A stretch of DNA of 64,000 nucleotides, from assembly GCF_000211835.1 (NCBI RefSeq), contig NZ_AEGR01000018.1:41306-105305 (forward strand), given 5' to 3'. The notes under the pieces were generated by a model. That model was not told the origin of the DNA. It made no database searches and saw only the letters and a list, made by a program, of their open reading frames with translations. Positions 38,864-47,512 of this stretch are shown in pieces. Source of the stretch: Hylemonella gracilis ATCC 19624 (lineage in GTDB: Bacteria > Pseudomonadota > Gammaproteobacteria > Burkholderiales > Burkholderiaceae_C). Position numbers and translations under genes: made by a program. Every line of letters starts with the position of its first letter. Position 1 is the first letter of the stretch.

Positions 38864-39919
38864 TTACTTGAATCCGACGCGGTCCAGCATCTGCTGAACT
38901 TTGATCGTGTTGCGGCCCACCGCGCTGATCGGGATGGTTTCGCTCTTGAACCCCTGGCCGACCATGCGTTGCAGCGCCGGGTTGTTCGGCTTCATTCCGC
39001 GCGCGGCGGGCCATTCGTTGTTGGCGTTGGAGAAGACATCCTGGGCCTCGGGGCTCGCCAGGTATTCCAGGAAAAGAATCGCGTTGGCGCGATTGGGTGC
39101 GTGCCGGGCCACCGCGGCGCCCGCGATGTTGATGTGCGTGCCCCAGCTGTTCTGATTGGGGAACACCACTTCCACCTTGTCCGCCACTGCGCGATCTTCA
39201 GGCGCGCTGGCGTTCATCAGGCGTGCCAGGTAGTAGGTGTTGGTCACGGCGATCGCGCATTCGCCCGAGGCCACGGCGCGGATCTGGTCCGTATCACCAC
39301 CCTTGGGTTCCCGCGCCATGTTCGCGACCATGCCCTTGAGCCAAGCTTCTGTCTTGGCCTCGCCCGTGTGCTCAAGCACCGCGCCGAACAGAGAGAGGTT
39401 GTAGGGGTGCGAGCCAGAGCGGATGCACAGCTTGCCCTTGTTCTTCGGGTCGCCCAGCTCCTCGTAGGTGTCGACATCTTCCCGCTTCACCTTGCGCGGG
39501 TCGAACACCACCACACGTGCGCGCGTGGAGAAACCGTACCAGTTGGCCGCGCCGTCGGCATTGACCGTTCCATGCAGGTTCAGGGGAATGGCGGCCTCCA
39601 GCACGGCGGACTTCACGGGCTGGTACAGGCCCATGATTTCTCCACGGTAGAGACGCGCGGCGTCGACCATCAGGATCACGTCCGCCGGGGATGCCGTGCC
39701 TTCCGCGCGCAGGCGGGCGATGATGCCCGCATCATCCGAGTCCACCCGCTGAATTTGGATACCGGTTTTCTTGGTGAAGCCAGCGTAGAGGATGTCATCG
39801 CTCGGGTAGTGGCGGGCGGAATAGACATTCAACACCTGTTGCGCATGCGTGGCACCGCCCGCCAGCAACAACAACGCGCCCAGCAGGCGACCCAAGGAAA
39901 GATCGGCGAAAAGCTTCAT
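38864..39919 (-). CDS. Periplasmic Fe(III)-binding protein (FbpA/FutA family)
   Basis: Substrate-binding component of an ABC iron transporter, 351 residues with a signal peptide (to about residue 27, GGATHAQQ). The family hallmarks are VLNVYSARHYPSD at the mature N-terminus and the tyrosine pair Y229-Y230 in TNTYYLARL that ligates Fe(III). The start at 39919 (MKLFADLSLG) is chosen for the signal peptide. Two Fur-like boxes lie at and upstream of the start. No permease or ATPase gene adjoins, so the membrane part must be encoded elsewhere. Confidence 0.9.
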   Translation of the reverse strand: MKLFADLSLGRLLGALLLLAGGATHAQQVLNVYSARHYPSDDILYAGFTKKTGIQIQRVDSDDAGIIARLRAEGTASPADVILMVDAARLYRGEIMGLYQPVKSAVLEAAIPLNLHGTVNADGAANWYGFSTRARVVVFDPRKVKREDVDTYEELGDPKNKGKLCIRSGSHPYNLSLFGAVLEHTGEAKTEAWLKGMVANMAREPKGGDTDQIRAVASGECAIAVTNTYYLARLMNASAPEDRAVADKVEVVFPNQNSWGTHINIAGAAVARHAPNRANAILFLEYLASPEAQDVFSNANNEWPAARGMKPNNPALQRMVGQGFKSETIPISAVGRNTIKVQQMLDRVGFK

Positions 39920-39933
39920 GGATATCATTCTCA
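39919..39933 (-). promoter_or_regulatory. Second Fur-like box, overlapping the start codon
   Basis: On the minus strand TGAGAAT-G-ATATCCA matches the 7-1-7 Fur pattern (TGATAAT-N-ATTATCA) at about 10 of 14 positions and overlaps the first base of the start codon. Confidence 0.5.
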
Positions 39934-39963
39934 GAAACGTTGGTGGTCGCATCTTAAATGCGA

Positions 39964-39978
39964 TGAGAATTGTTCTCA
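39964..39978. promoter_or_regulatory. Fur-like box upstream of the iron-binding protein gene
   Basis: TGAGAAT-T-GTTCTCA is a near-symmetrical 7-1-7 repeat matching the Fur consensus at about 11 of 14 positions. It overlaps the likely -35 area of a promoter whose -10 is TAAGAT (minus strand, 39956-39951), so iron-replete repression is expected. Confidence 0.7.
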
Positions 39979-40027
39979 GAAAACATCGATGAAGCAAAGG
40001 GATTAAGGCGCGTCGCTCCAAGCGGGC

Positions 40028-40055
40028 AAAAAAAAGCCCCATCCGAAGATGGGGC
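40028..40055 (-). terminator. Rho-independent terminator downstream of the phasin gene
   Basis: On the minus strand GCCCCATC-TTCG-GATGGGGC followed by eight Ts. It lies about 200 nt after the phasin stop, which is far for a simple 3' end and leaves room for a structured trailer or small RNA. Confidence 0.92.
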
Positions 40056-40107
40056 CTTGAAGGGATCCCTGAAGCCTGAGCTTACGAAAGGACCCGAGGA
40101 GACAAAA

Positions 40108-40195
40108 GGTGGAAACTGATCAAAAAGACTTTATGACATTTAATTCATAAAGCGAAATCAATTTCCGATGAGTGAATTATGTCAGGGTTTCCACC
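40108..40195 (-). other. AT-rich foldback element in the phasin 3' region (possible structured RNA)
   Basis: Outer arms GGTGGAAAC/GTTTCCACC are perfect 9-bp complements (40108-40116 and 40187-40195). Inside, on the minus strand, GACATAATTCA pairs with TGAATTAAATGTC apart from a 2-nt bulge, and CTTTATGA/TCATAAAG gives an alternative inner stem. The region is much richer in A+T than its surroundings. With the terminator at 40028-40055 it could form the body of a 3' UTR-derived small RNA. No homologue is recognised. Confidence 0.5.
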
Positions 40196-40252
40196 GGTCT
40201 GTAAAGTCGGCGACTGTAAATCCTTGTAAAAAGCAGGGGCGGTGTAGCCCGC

Positions 40253-40813
40253 TCAAGCACGCTTCTTGGCCTTGCCCGTTTCGGCCGCGCCGGTCGCGGC
40301 ATCCATGGCGCTGGTGGTCGCCGCCTTGATGTTCGACTCCGCCAGCGCTGCGGCTTGCTTGGCCGACTTTTGCGCCGTTTCGAGAACGTTGTTGGCGGCG
40401 GCCACGGCGCTTTTGAACAGGGCCACGGCAGTTTCCGAGCCGGCCGGAGCATTCTGAGCGGTGCTGTCCACGAGATCCTGGAACTTGCGCTGCACCTCGG
40501 CGAACTGGGCTTCAAACGCCTTGGTGAATTCGGCGCTGGTGGCGGTGGAGATTTCGTACACCTCGCGGCCATAGCTCGCGGCTTTTTCGCCGAGCGGCTG
40601 CAAGAGGCTGGAGGGCAAGGTCATCAGTTCCTGGGGGTCCTTCACGCTCAGCACGGTCTGCGTTTGGCTGGCTGTATCGGCCAACAGGGCCTTGCTGGCG
40701 GCGAGATGCAACTCCACCAGTTTTTCGATGCCTTCAAACGCCTTGCTGGTCAGGCCGAAGAGAGATTCGATGTTGGCCTTGTTGGTGGCCAGGACTTGTT
40801 CAGCGGTCAGCAT
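40253..40813 (-). CDS. phaP: Phasin family protein (PHA granule surface protein)
   Basis: Amphipathic helical protein of 186 residues that coats polyhydroxyalkanoate granules. It matches the phasin_2 pattern: [36 protein letters not shown], then [25 protein letters not shown]. The C-terminal third is alanine-rich and ends in the basic AKKRA typical of Burkholderiales phasins. An AAGGAG ribosome site precedes the ATG. The promoter carries a palindrome that fits PhaR control. A terminator lies about 200 nt downstream. The PHA synthase genes are not in the window. Confidence 0.93.
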   Translation of the reverse strand: MLTAEQVLATNKANIESLFGLTSKAFEGIEKLVELHLAASKALLADTASQTQTVLSVKDPQELMTLPSSLLQPLGEKAASYGREVYEISTATSAEFTKAFEAQFAEVQRKFQDLVDSTAQNAPAGSETAVALFKSAVAAANNVLETAQKSAKQAAALAESNIKAATTSAMDAATGAAETGKAKKRA

Positions 40814-40872
40814 ACGGTACTCCTTGAGGAAATGGTTTCAGAACGATTTCGACACCACGGGGCTCACGCGAT

Positions 40873-40889
40873 ATGTTGCACTGCAACAT
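40873..40889. promoter_or_regulatory. Probable PhaR operator at the phasin transcription start
   Basis: ATGTTGCA-C-TGCAACAT is a perfect 8-1-8 palindrome beginning at about +1 of the phasin promoter. TGCA-containing palindromes are described for PhaR-type repressors in other bacteria; assignment here is by position and by the phaR gene in the same window. Confidence 0.7.
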
Positions 40890-40896
40890 GACGCCC

Positions 40897-40924
40897 ATTG
40901 TAGGGAGACGCTGCGCGCTGGCAA
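40897..40924 (-). promoter_or_regulatory. Sigma-70 promoter of the phasin gene
   Basis: On the minus strand TTGCCA (40924-40919), 16-nt spacer, TACAAT (40902-40897). Predicted start near 40890, about 77 nt before the ATG and abutting the palindrome. Confidence 0.8.
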
Positions 40925-41004
40925 GGCTTTCAGATTTTGTTTCGATGCTTTAGGGGCCAAGCCCTAATTGGGACGATCCGATCAGGCTGGCAGAATGCCG
41001 CCCC

Positions 41005-41502
41005 ATGACGGAAAAGGCGGGCAAGGTCCCCGAACAGACAACTTCACAAGCCGGGAGACACCGTCCCGGGCCTGAGCGGCGCGAGGCGTACCGGGTGTTC
41101 CGCAGGCTCGGAACGCGGTGGATGGACAACGATGCCTATGGACATGCCAACAACGCGGCCTATTTCAGCTGGTTCGACACGGCGGTCAATGCCTGGCTGA
41201 TCGAACAGGGTCTGCTGGATGTTGAAGCGGGCCAAACCATCGGTCTGGTGGTCGAAAACCATTGCAACTACTTCGCTTCCGTGGGCTTTCCCCAGGACAT
41301 CGACGTTGGTCTGCGGGTGGGCCATGTGGGCAGCAGCAGCGTGCACTATGAAATCGGCATCTTCGCTCTGCTGGCGCAAACGGCCGCGGCCCAAGGTCAC
41401 CTGGTCCATGTGTACGTGGACCGCGATACCCGCCGCCCAGTCTCCCTGCCACCAGCACTGCGAGCCGCCACGCTGGCACTGCACGCCCCGGCATCGGCCT
41501 GA
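41005..41502 (+). CDS. Acyl-CoA thioesterase, 4-hydroxybenzoyl-CoA thioesterase (hotdog) family
   Basis: Predicted thioester hydrolase of 165 residues. The hotdog active-site helix is TRWMDNDAYGHANNAAYFSWFDTA, with the aspartate and GHxNN of the 4HBT/YbgC group (D43). The substrate is unknown. The first 28 residues are a polar extension before the hotdog strand. It is divergent from the phasin gene; the shared gap holds the phasin promoter. The antiporter gene follows 35 nt later. Confidence 0.87.
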   Translation: MTEKAGKVPEQTTSQAGRHRPGPERREAYRVFRRLGTRWMDNDAYGHANNAAYFSWFDTAVNAWLIEQGLLDVEAGQTIGLVVENHCNYFASVGFPQDIDVGLRVGHVGSSSVHYEIGIFALLAQTAAAQGHLVHVYVDRDTRRPVSLPPALRAATLALHAPASA

Positions 41503-41537
41503 AACACGGCCTCATTGAGTGACAAGGAACAGAGTCG

Positions 41538-42977
41538 ATGGACGCGAAAGGAATGAATGTGAAGCAATGGCGAGGGATGTGGGTGGCCGTGGTGCTTGCG
41601 GGGTTGCTCTGGCCTGGGGTGGCCTCGGCAGCTGAACTGGACGGCAGCCAGCTCTCTGCCTGGTGGGGCGTGCCCTTCGCCGGAATCCTGTTGTCGATCG
41701 CGCTGCTGCCCTTGCTCACACCGCACTTCTGGCACCACCATTTCGGCAAGATCACCGCGGCCTGGGCCTTGGCCTTTTTGCTGCCATTCGCGGCGGTTTT
41801 CGGTCCCGGGCTCGCGGCACACAGCTTCGTCCATGCCTTGCTGGCTGAGTACATCCCCTTCATCCTCCTGCTGACGGCCCTGTTCACCGTCTCGGGCGGG
41901 ATCTACATCAAGGGCAACCTGCATGGCAGTCCGGGTTTGAACACCGCCATCCTTGCCATCGGTGCGGTGCTGGCCAGCTTCATGGGGACCACGGGTGCAT
42001 CGATGTTGCTGATCCGCCCGCTGATCCGCGCCAATGACAACCGGCGGCACAAGGCGCACGTCATCGTTTTCTTCATCTTCATCGTCTCGAATGCCGGTGG
42101 TTCCTTGACGCCCTTGGGTGACCCGCCGCTGTTCCTTGGTTTTCTCAAAGGTGTGGATTTCTTCTGGACCTTGCAGCACATCTGGCCCGATACGCTGTTC
42201 CTGGTGGGCAGTCTGCTCGCGCTGTTCTATGCCTTGGACAGCTGGTACTACCGCCGTCGCGAGGAGATCAAGCCCGTGGACCCGACGCCTGACACGACGC
42301 GGCTGGGCTTCGACGGCGGCGTGAACTTCGTGCTGCTGGCCGTGGTGGTGATCCTGGTGTTGATGAGCGGCATTTGGGAACCCGGCGTGGTGTTCAATGT
42401 GTTCGGCACGGAAGTCGGATTGGCCGGATTGGCCAGGGACGCTGGCCTGATCGCCGTGACGCTGATGTCCCTGAAGCTCACCCCGGGCGATGTGCACGAC
42501 AACAATCAGTTCTCGTGGGGCCCGATGCAGGAGGTGGCCAAGCTGTTCGCTGGCATCTTCCTGACCATCGTTCCGGTGATCGCCATGCTGAAGGCGGGCG
42601 TGAACGGGCCTTTTGGCGGCGTCGTTGCGGCCGTCACCAACGCCGATGGCACGCCGAACCCCGCCATGTATTTCTGGGCCACGGGCGCCCTGAGTTCCTT
42701 CCTCGACAACGCACCGACCTACCTTGTGTTCTTCAACACGGCGGGGGGGGATCCCACCGTGCTCATGACCTCGATGGCCACCACGTTGGCGGCCATCTCG
42801 GCTGGCGCGGTCTTCATGGGCGCCAACACCTACATCGGCAACGCGCCCAACCTCATGGTCAAGGCCATCGCGGAAGAGCGTGGCGTGAAGATGCCCAGCT
42901 TTTTCGGCTACATGCTTTGGTCGGTGGGCATTCTCGTGCCGCTGTTCGTCGTGATGACTTTCCTTTTCTTCCGTTGA
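41538..42977 (+). CDS. Putative sodium:proton antiporter (CitMHS_2 / NhaD-like)
   Basis: Ion transporter superfamily protein of 479 residues with a signal-like N-terminus (GLLWPGVASAAE) and about 11-12 spans. The two conserved repeat motifs are SFMGTTGASMLLIRPLIRAN and FLDNAPTYLVFFNTAGGDP, plus SNAGGSLTPLGDPPLFLGFLKG. This matches the group annotated as sodium:proton antiporter/putative citrate transport; substrate uncertain. It lies 13 nt before the hydroxyacid dehydrogenase gene, so they are probably cotranscribed. Confidence 0.85.
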   Translation: MDAKGMNVKQWRGMWVAVVLAGLLWPGVASAAELDGSQLSAWWGVPFAGILLSIALLPLLTPHFWHHHFGKITAAWALAFLLPFAAVFGPGLAAHSFVHALLAEYIPFILLLTALFTVSGGIYIKGNLHGSPGLNTAILAIGAVLASFMGTTGASMLLIRPLIRANDNRRHKAHVIVFFIFIVSNAGGSLTPLGDPPLFLGFLKGVDFFWTLQHIWPDTLFLVGSLLALFYALDSWYYRRREEIKPVDPTPDTTRLGFDGGVNFVLLAVVVILVLMSGIWEPGVVFNVFGTEVGLAGLARDAGLIAVTLMSLKLTPGDVHDNNQFSWGPMQEVAKLFAGIFLTIVPVIAMLKAGVNGPFGGVVAAVTNADGTPNPAMYFWATGALSSFLDNAPTYLVFFNTAGGDPTVLMTSMATTLAAISAGAVFMGANTYIGNAPNLMVKAIAEERGVKMPSFFGYMLWSVGILVPLFVVMTFLFFR

Positions 42978-42990
42978 CCTGGAGCCCTTG

Positions 42991-43968
42991 ATGAGCAAAC
43001 CCCGTGTGCTGGTGGCGCGCGCGATCTTTCCCGAGATCATCGCCAAGCTGGAACAGCATTTCGATTTGGAAACCAACCAGCCCGACGAGGACATGAGCGG
43101 CACGCGGCTGATCGACAAGCTGCGTGACAAGGACGGCGCCTTCACCACCGGCAGCGTGCGCATCGACAAGACGGTGCTGCAGGCCTGTCCGCGGCTGAAG
43201 ATCTGCGCCAACATGGCCGTGGGCTACAACAATTTCGATCTGGACGCGATGACGGCGCATGGCGTCCTCGGCACCAACACGCCCGACGTGCTGACCGACA
43301 CCACGGCGGATTTCGGCTTTGCCTTGCTGATGGCCACGGCCCGCCGAATTGCCGAGAGCGAGCATTACCTGCGCGCGGGCAAGTGGCACAAATGGGCCTA
43401 CGACATGTTCGCTGGCGCGGACATTCACGGCTCCACCCTCGGCATTCTGGGCATGGGGCGCATAGGGCAAGGCATCGCCAAGCGCGGCGCGCATGGGTTC
43501 GGTATGAAGGTCATCTACCACAACCGAAGCCGCCTCGACGCCGCGATGGAAAGCGAGTGCAAGGCGCGCTACGTCGGCAAGGAGGAGTTGCTGAAGACCG
43601 CCGATCACCTCGTGCTGGTGTTGCCCTACTCGAAGGAGTCACACCACATCATTGGCGCGGCGGAATTGGCCTTGATGAAGCCAACCGCCACGCTGGTCAA
43701 CATCGCACGCGGCGGTATCGTCGATGAAAACGCCCTGGTCCAGGCCTTGCGCAAGGGCAGTCAGGGAGGTGGCATCGCCGCGGCTGGACTGGATGTGTTC
43801 GAAGGCGAGCCCAAGGTGAACCCGGAACTGTTGACGGTGCCGAACGTGGTGCTCACACCGCACATCGCCAGTGCCAGCGTCCCGACGCGGCGCGCCATGG
43901 CGGAACTCGCGGCGGACAATCTGATCGCCTACTTCCAAACTGGCAAGGCGATCACACCTCTGAACTGA
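42991..43968 (+). CDS. ghrB: D-2-hydroxyacid dehydrogenase (glyoxylate/hydroxypyruvate reductase type)
   Basis: NAD(P)H-dependent reductase of 325 residues, most like GhrB/glycerate dehydrogenase. The nucleotide-binding loop is LGILGMGRIGQGIAKR. Catalytic residues are R240 (NIARGGIVDE), E271 (GLDVFEGEP) and H291 (LTPHIASAS). The N-terminal substrate loop NMAVGYNNFD is typical of the glyoxylate reductase group. The ATG at 42991 is preferred to a TTG directly before it. A bidirectional terminator follows the stop. Confidence 0.88.
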   Translation: MSKPRVLVARAIFPEIIAKLEQHFDLETNQPDEDMSGTRLIDKLRDKDGAFTTGSVRIDKTVLQACPRLKICANMAVGYNNFDLDAMTAHGVLGTNTPDVLTDTTADFGFALLMATARRIAESEHYLRAGKWHKWAYDMFAGADIHGSTLGILGMGRIGQGIAKRGAHGFGMKVIYHNRSRLDAAMESECKARYVGKEELLKTADHLVLVLPYSKESHHIIGAAELALMKPTATLVNIARGGIVDENALVQALRKGSQGGGIAAAGLDVFEGEPKVNPELLTVPNVVLTPHIASASVPTRRAMAELAADNLIAYFQTGKAITPLN

Positions 43969-43977
43969 GCGCGAAAA

Positions 43978-43999
43978 AAAGCGGTCCGAAGACCGCTTT
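43978..43999. terminator. Bidirectional terminator between ghrB and the Pal-like gene
   Basis: AAAGCGGTC-CGAA-GACCGCTTT. The minus strand ends in seven Ts and the plus strand in TTTGTTG, so it can serve both converging genes. Confidence 0.92.
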
Positions 44000-44017
44000 G
44001 TTGACTGGCTTGCTCCC

Positions 44018-44587
44018 TCACTTGTAGGTGATTTCAGCTCGCCGGTTCTTGGCCCAGGCAGCTTCGTTGCTGCCGCGAACCGCGGGCTTTTCCTTGCCGA
44101 AGCTGATCGTCTCGATTTGCGAGCTGTTCACGCCCAGCAGCACCAGCATCTGGCGCACGGCGTCCGCCCGGCGCTGACCCAGCGCGAGGTTGTACTCGGT
44201 GCCTCCGCGCTCATCGGCATGGCCCGCGATCGTGACCGAGCGCGCGGGATTGGATTGCATGAAGCGGGCATGGGCCTCGATCACGGCACGAAACTCGGGT
44301 TTGATGGCCGAGCTGTCGTAGTCGAAGTAAACCAGCTTGGCCACGTCAGCGATCGAGTCCGCTGGCTTGGCCACCGGCACCGCGGCAGCGGGCGTCGGCG
44401 CGCTGGCCTGGGCAGGTTTGGCTTCTGGCGCGGCCGTCGTCACGCTCGGCGCCGGGGTTGCTGGGGCTGCCGCGGCTGCGGTGCTGCTCGGGGTGTCCGG
44501 GGCTGTCGTGGCCACCGAGGAGCAACCCACCATGAACACGCAGAGGATGGGGGCCGCGCCAAGCACAATCCATTTTTTCAATGACAT
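44018..44587 (-). CDS. pal: OmpA-family peptidoglycan-associated lipoprotein (Pal-like)
   Basis: Outer-membrane lipoprotein of 189 residues that would bind peptidoglycan. The lipobox is VFMVGC (C22); an alanine/proline-rich linker (about 25-80) leads to an OmpA_C domain with the conserved LVYFDYDSSAIKPEF start, GHADERGGTEYNLALGQRRADAV core and FGKEKPAVRGSNEAAWAKNRRAEI end. The linker is longer than in E. coli Pal (173 residues in all). The tol genes that normally accompany pal are absent, so it is either a relocated Pal or a paralogue. Confidence 0.85.
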   Translation of the reverse strand: MSLKKWIVLGAAPILCVFMVGCSSVATTAPDTPSSTAAAAAPATPAPSVTTAAPEAKPAQASAPTPAAAVPVAKPADSIADVAKLVYFDYDSSAIKPEFRAVIEAHARFMQSNPARSVTIAGHADERGGTEYNLALGQRRADAVRQMLVLLGVNSSQIETISFGKEKPAVRGSNEAAWAKNRRAEITYK

Positions 44588-44804
44588 CAATTTCTCCTTT
44601 GGGTGAGTCGGAGGCGGGAAGACACCATGCCGCCGTCGGGTCGGAGGCGTCTTGCGCCCAAGAGCCCATGAAGGTCGGTCTCGGACGAGGCGAGCCATCA
44701 TGGGACGGAACACCGACCATAAAGAACTATCTCAAGTAAATCAAGGGTTTACCCAGCAAGTCGGTGCGGATTTGGGGCTAAGGTAAAAAAGCGTAAAGAC
44801 ATCT

Positions 44805-45950
44805 TCACGCAGCGGCGGAGGCCTCGGGCTGTGAGTCGATCCTGAATCGCAAGCTCGCTTGCCTCGAGACTTCAGCGAGAAACTGTTCCCGGCCCTGAAC
44901 CTCGCGCAGCCAGCGCGCATCGTTCTGCCCTTGAAGGACGCTCTCGCGCAGAAGCTTGAGGGCGCTTTCTGCGCCGGGTGACTGAGCGTGACGGCCCACC
45001 TGCTCCAAGGTCTTGAGCAGGTGTTCTCGGAGCGCGAGGTGCTCGCCGCTGGACGGGTCGACGTAGATGGCGTCCAGGCCGAATCGACAGGCTTGAAAGC
45101 GGTTGTAGTTGTAGACGAGGTAATCATCTTCCGCCGGCATGAACGGCGCGTCGGCCAGAAACCATGCGGCCAGCGCTTGCACATAGGCAGCCAGCGCCGC
45201 CGCCCGTTCAATGGTCAGTGGCGTGTCGAAGACGCGGATTTCGATGGTGCCGAATTCGGGCTTCGGTCGAATGTCCCAATAGAAGTCCTTCATGCTGTTG
45301 ACGACGCCGGTGCGTGTCATCTTTTCGAAGAATTGCCCAAACTCGTTCCATCGCAACACAAAGGGTGCGCGACCCGAGAGCGGAAATGCATAGACGGAGT
45401 TGAGCCGCGCGGAATCGAACGCCGTGTCATGGCCTTGCACGAAGGGGCTCGAGGCTGACAAGGCGATGAAGTGGGGGATATAACGGCTCATGCGGTGCAG
45501 CATCAGCAGGGCACTGTCCGCATCGGGACACCCGACGTGCACGTGCTGGCCAAAGATCGTGAACTGCTTGGACAGGTAGCCGTAGAGGGCTGATATTTCC
45601 TTGAAGCGCGGCTTGTCGTAAATGCGCCGCTCGTGCCACTGCTGAAACGGGTGCGTGCCGCCGCCCACCACGGCAATGTTGAGCTTGTCCGCGCTGCGCA
45701 CGAGGGCGTCACGGATTTGTCCCAGTTCCTCCTTCACTTGACGCGGCGAGCGGCAAACGCCCGTGGAAATCTCGATCATGCTGGAGGTGATTTCGGGCAC
45801 GACGCTGCCGGGCAGCTCATGCTTGCCCATCAAGCGCAGCATGTCGTCCGCGTAGGGCGCGAGGTCGTAGTCGTGCGTATTGACCAACTGCAGTTCAAGT
45901 TCAACACCCAGCGTCAGGGGCTCGGAGGGGTGAAAAGCTTCAAGTGCCAT
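44805..45950 (-). CDS. ybdK: Carboxylate-amine ligase YbdK (glutamate-cysteine ligase 2 family)
   Basis: Member of the GCS2 family; E. coli YbdK has weak glutamate-cysteine ligase activity in vitro and its natural reaction is unclear. 381 residues against 372 in E. coli. Conserved blocks: [11 protein letters not shown] near the N-terminus, [37 protein letters not shown], and [17 protein letters not shown]. The ATG at 45950 overlaps the end of the upstream antiporter gene by 11 nt, indicating coupled translation. No ribosome site is obvious before it, which fits coupling. Confidence 0.9.
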   Translation of the reverse strand: MALEAFHPSEPLTLGVELELQLVNTHDYDLAPYADDMLRLMGKHELPGSVVPEITSSMIEISTGVCRSPRQVKEELGQIRDALVRSADKLNIAVVGGGTHPFQQWHERRIYDKPRFKEISALYGYLSKQFTIFGQHVHVGCPDADSALLMLHRMSRYIPHFIALSASSPFVQGHDTAFDSARLNSVYAFPLSGRAPFVLRWNEFGQFFEKMTRTGVVNSMKDFYWDIRPKPEFGTIEIRVFDTPLTIERAAALAAYVQALAAWFLADAPFMPAEDDYLVYNYNRFQACRFGLDAIYVDPSSGEHLALREHLLKTLEQVGRHAQSPGAESALKLLRESVLQGQNDARWLREVQGREQFLAEVSRQASLRFRIDSQPEASAAA

Positions 45951-47283
45951 GGCGGTTGTCTTCCGGTTCTTGCGTGGAGGGTGTCGCGCGGTCTTCGGCC
46001 GTTCTCGCGGGGGTGCCGAGGCGGCCAGAGGCCGATCGCTCGTTGCCGGTTTCACTGGCCTCCTGGGTCTGCTTCAGGCTCCACGTCATCAGCAGGGCGC
46101 CAAACAGTTCAAGCAGCAGCAACAAGGGCAGCGCAATCGAGGCAATCGCCGCGCCCAGGGTCGGGGTGAATTCGGCGAACTGCGATATCAGCAGCAAGGC
46201 CACGGCCGACATGGGCCACAGCGTGTTGGCGGTCCAGAGGGTCTGTCGCAGACTGGCGCCGCTGCCCATGCCCAGCAGCGTGGTCGCGCTCAGTGCGCCG
46301 ATGCGTGCCACGCCCCGCGTCAACGCCAGGGCCAGGACCAGCACCCAGATCTGCCATTGCCACTGCCAGGGCGCCTGGGCCGCCGTCATGGTCACCAGCA
46401 CGAAGGTGAGGATGCTCAGCGCGCTGGCGGCCGTGCCAAACTGGCGCGGCCAAATCCAGGGGCGGGGATTCCAGGCCTTGAGCAGCACACCCGCCAGCAA
46501 GGCGGCCAGCGGCGCGGAGCCTCCAAAGTGCGCGGCCAGGGCCGTGCCCGCGGCGATCAGCGCCAATTGCAGCACGGCCGTGTTCTCGCTGCTTGGGCTC
46601 ATCCACGCGAGGGCCTTGCGCAACGCCAGCGCAAGCACGGCGCCGACCAGCACCGAGGTGAAGACCAAGAGCAGCACGGCCGGTATGGCCCCCCACCAGC
46701 TGCCCATGCCGGGGCCATCCAGTCGTCCTTCCATCGGGCCCACCAGTCGCGCCATCACCCCGCCCACGGCAAGGACGTAGAAGGTGTTGAGCGTGGCCAG
46801 CGTGATGGCCCGATCGGTCACGGGGCCGCTGGCGCGCAAGTCGTGGGTCACCCGCATCAACAAGGCCGGCGACGTGGTCGTGATCAGCAGCGCCAAGGGA
46901 TGGTGCAGCGCCGCTTCAATTTGGAACAAGCGCAGCATCCAGAGCGCCGCCACATAGGTGACCAGCGACTCCACGATGCTTTGAACCAGCAGCATCGGAT
47001 TCATGCGCAGCCAGCGCAGCGACAGGCGTCCACCGGCCTCGAACAAAACGATGGACAGCCCCAGTTCGATCAGGAACTGGGCCATGCCATCCAGAGGCCA
47101 AGTGGCCGTGGTGTAGCCGGAGTAACCCGCCAAGGCCCCGATCAGCGAATAGCCCAGCACCTGAGGCAGTCCCCAGCGTCGTTGCAGGCCATGGCCTGTT
47201 GCCGCGGCGACCGCCAGCAGCAGAGCCCATTGCACGACGGGAAGGCCGGCGGAAGGCTTGATCCATTCAGACCAGTGGAACAT
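45940..47283 (-). CDS. Cation:proton antiporter (CPA2-type membrane domain)
   Basis: Polytopic protein of 447 residues with about 12-13 spans of the Na_H_Exchanger/CPA2 type. The helix-4 region is [21 protein letters not shown] and an [10 protein letters not shown] helix and [12 protein letters not shown] segment follow. There is no TrkA-N/KTN domain; instead a polar tail of about 45 residues (from [12 protein letters not shown]). Ion specificity unknown. Start at 47283 ([15 protein letters not shown]) gives a natural N-terminus. It overlaps ybdK by 11 nt and is divergent from the cyclase gene. Confidence 0.85.
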   Translation of the reverse strand: MFHWSEWIKPSAGLPVVQWALLLAVAAATGHGLQRRWGLPQVLGYSLIGALAGYSGYTTATWPLDGMAQFLIELGLSIVLFEAGGRLSLRWLRMNPMLLVQSIVESLVTYVAALWMLRLFQIEAALHHPLALLITTTSPALLMRVTHDLRASGPVTDRAITLATLNTFYVLAVGGVMARLVGPMEGRLDGPGMGSWWGAIPAVLLLVFTSVLVGAVLALALRKALAWMSPSSENTAVLQLALIAAGTALAAHFGGSAPLAALLAGVLLKAWNPRPWIWPRQFGTAASALSILTFVLVTMTAAQAPWQWQWQIWVLVLALALTRGVARIGALSATTLLGMGSGASLRQTLWTANTLWPMSAVALLLISQFAEFTPTLGAAIASIALPLLLLLELFGALLMTWSLKQTQEASETGNERSASGRLGTPARTAEDRATPSTQEPEDNRHGT

Positions 47284-47403
47284 GAGATCGAACAAGCGAG
47301 ACTCCTTCGTGTTGTGGGGGCGGGTCGCCCCGATTGCGGGCAGTGCCTGCACCACAGGGTTGGTTACGGCTTGATACGTCCAGTTTCGACGGCCGCGCGG
47401 CCG

Positions 47404-47460
47404 GGTGACATGCTGTGGCCTTGTGGGGCTGTCACCACGACGCGTGTCGCACGCTGACAG
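47404..47460 (+). promoter_or_regulatory. Overlapping alternative hairpins upstream of the cyclase gene
   Basis: GGTGACA (47404-47410) can pair with TGTCACC (47430-47436); CTGTCA (47429-47434) can instead pair with TGACAG (47455-47460). The two stems share TGTCA and exclude each other. Whether this is a leader switch or chance is open. Confidence 0.35.
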
Positions 47461-47512
47461 AGTCAGGCGCTCGACACCGGGAATTGTTCACATCCCAGAC
47501 TTGTCACTGGGG

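Larger units (their letters stand above)
39934..40252. other. Gene-free interval between the iron-binding protein and phasin genes
   Basis: Holds the Fur-boxed promoter of the iron-binding protein gene (39944-39980), the phasin terminator (40028-40055) and the AT-rich foldback (40108-40195). No coding potential. Confidence 0.7.
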
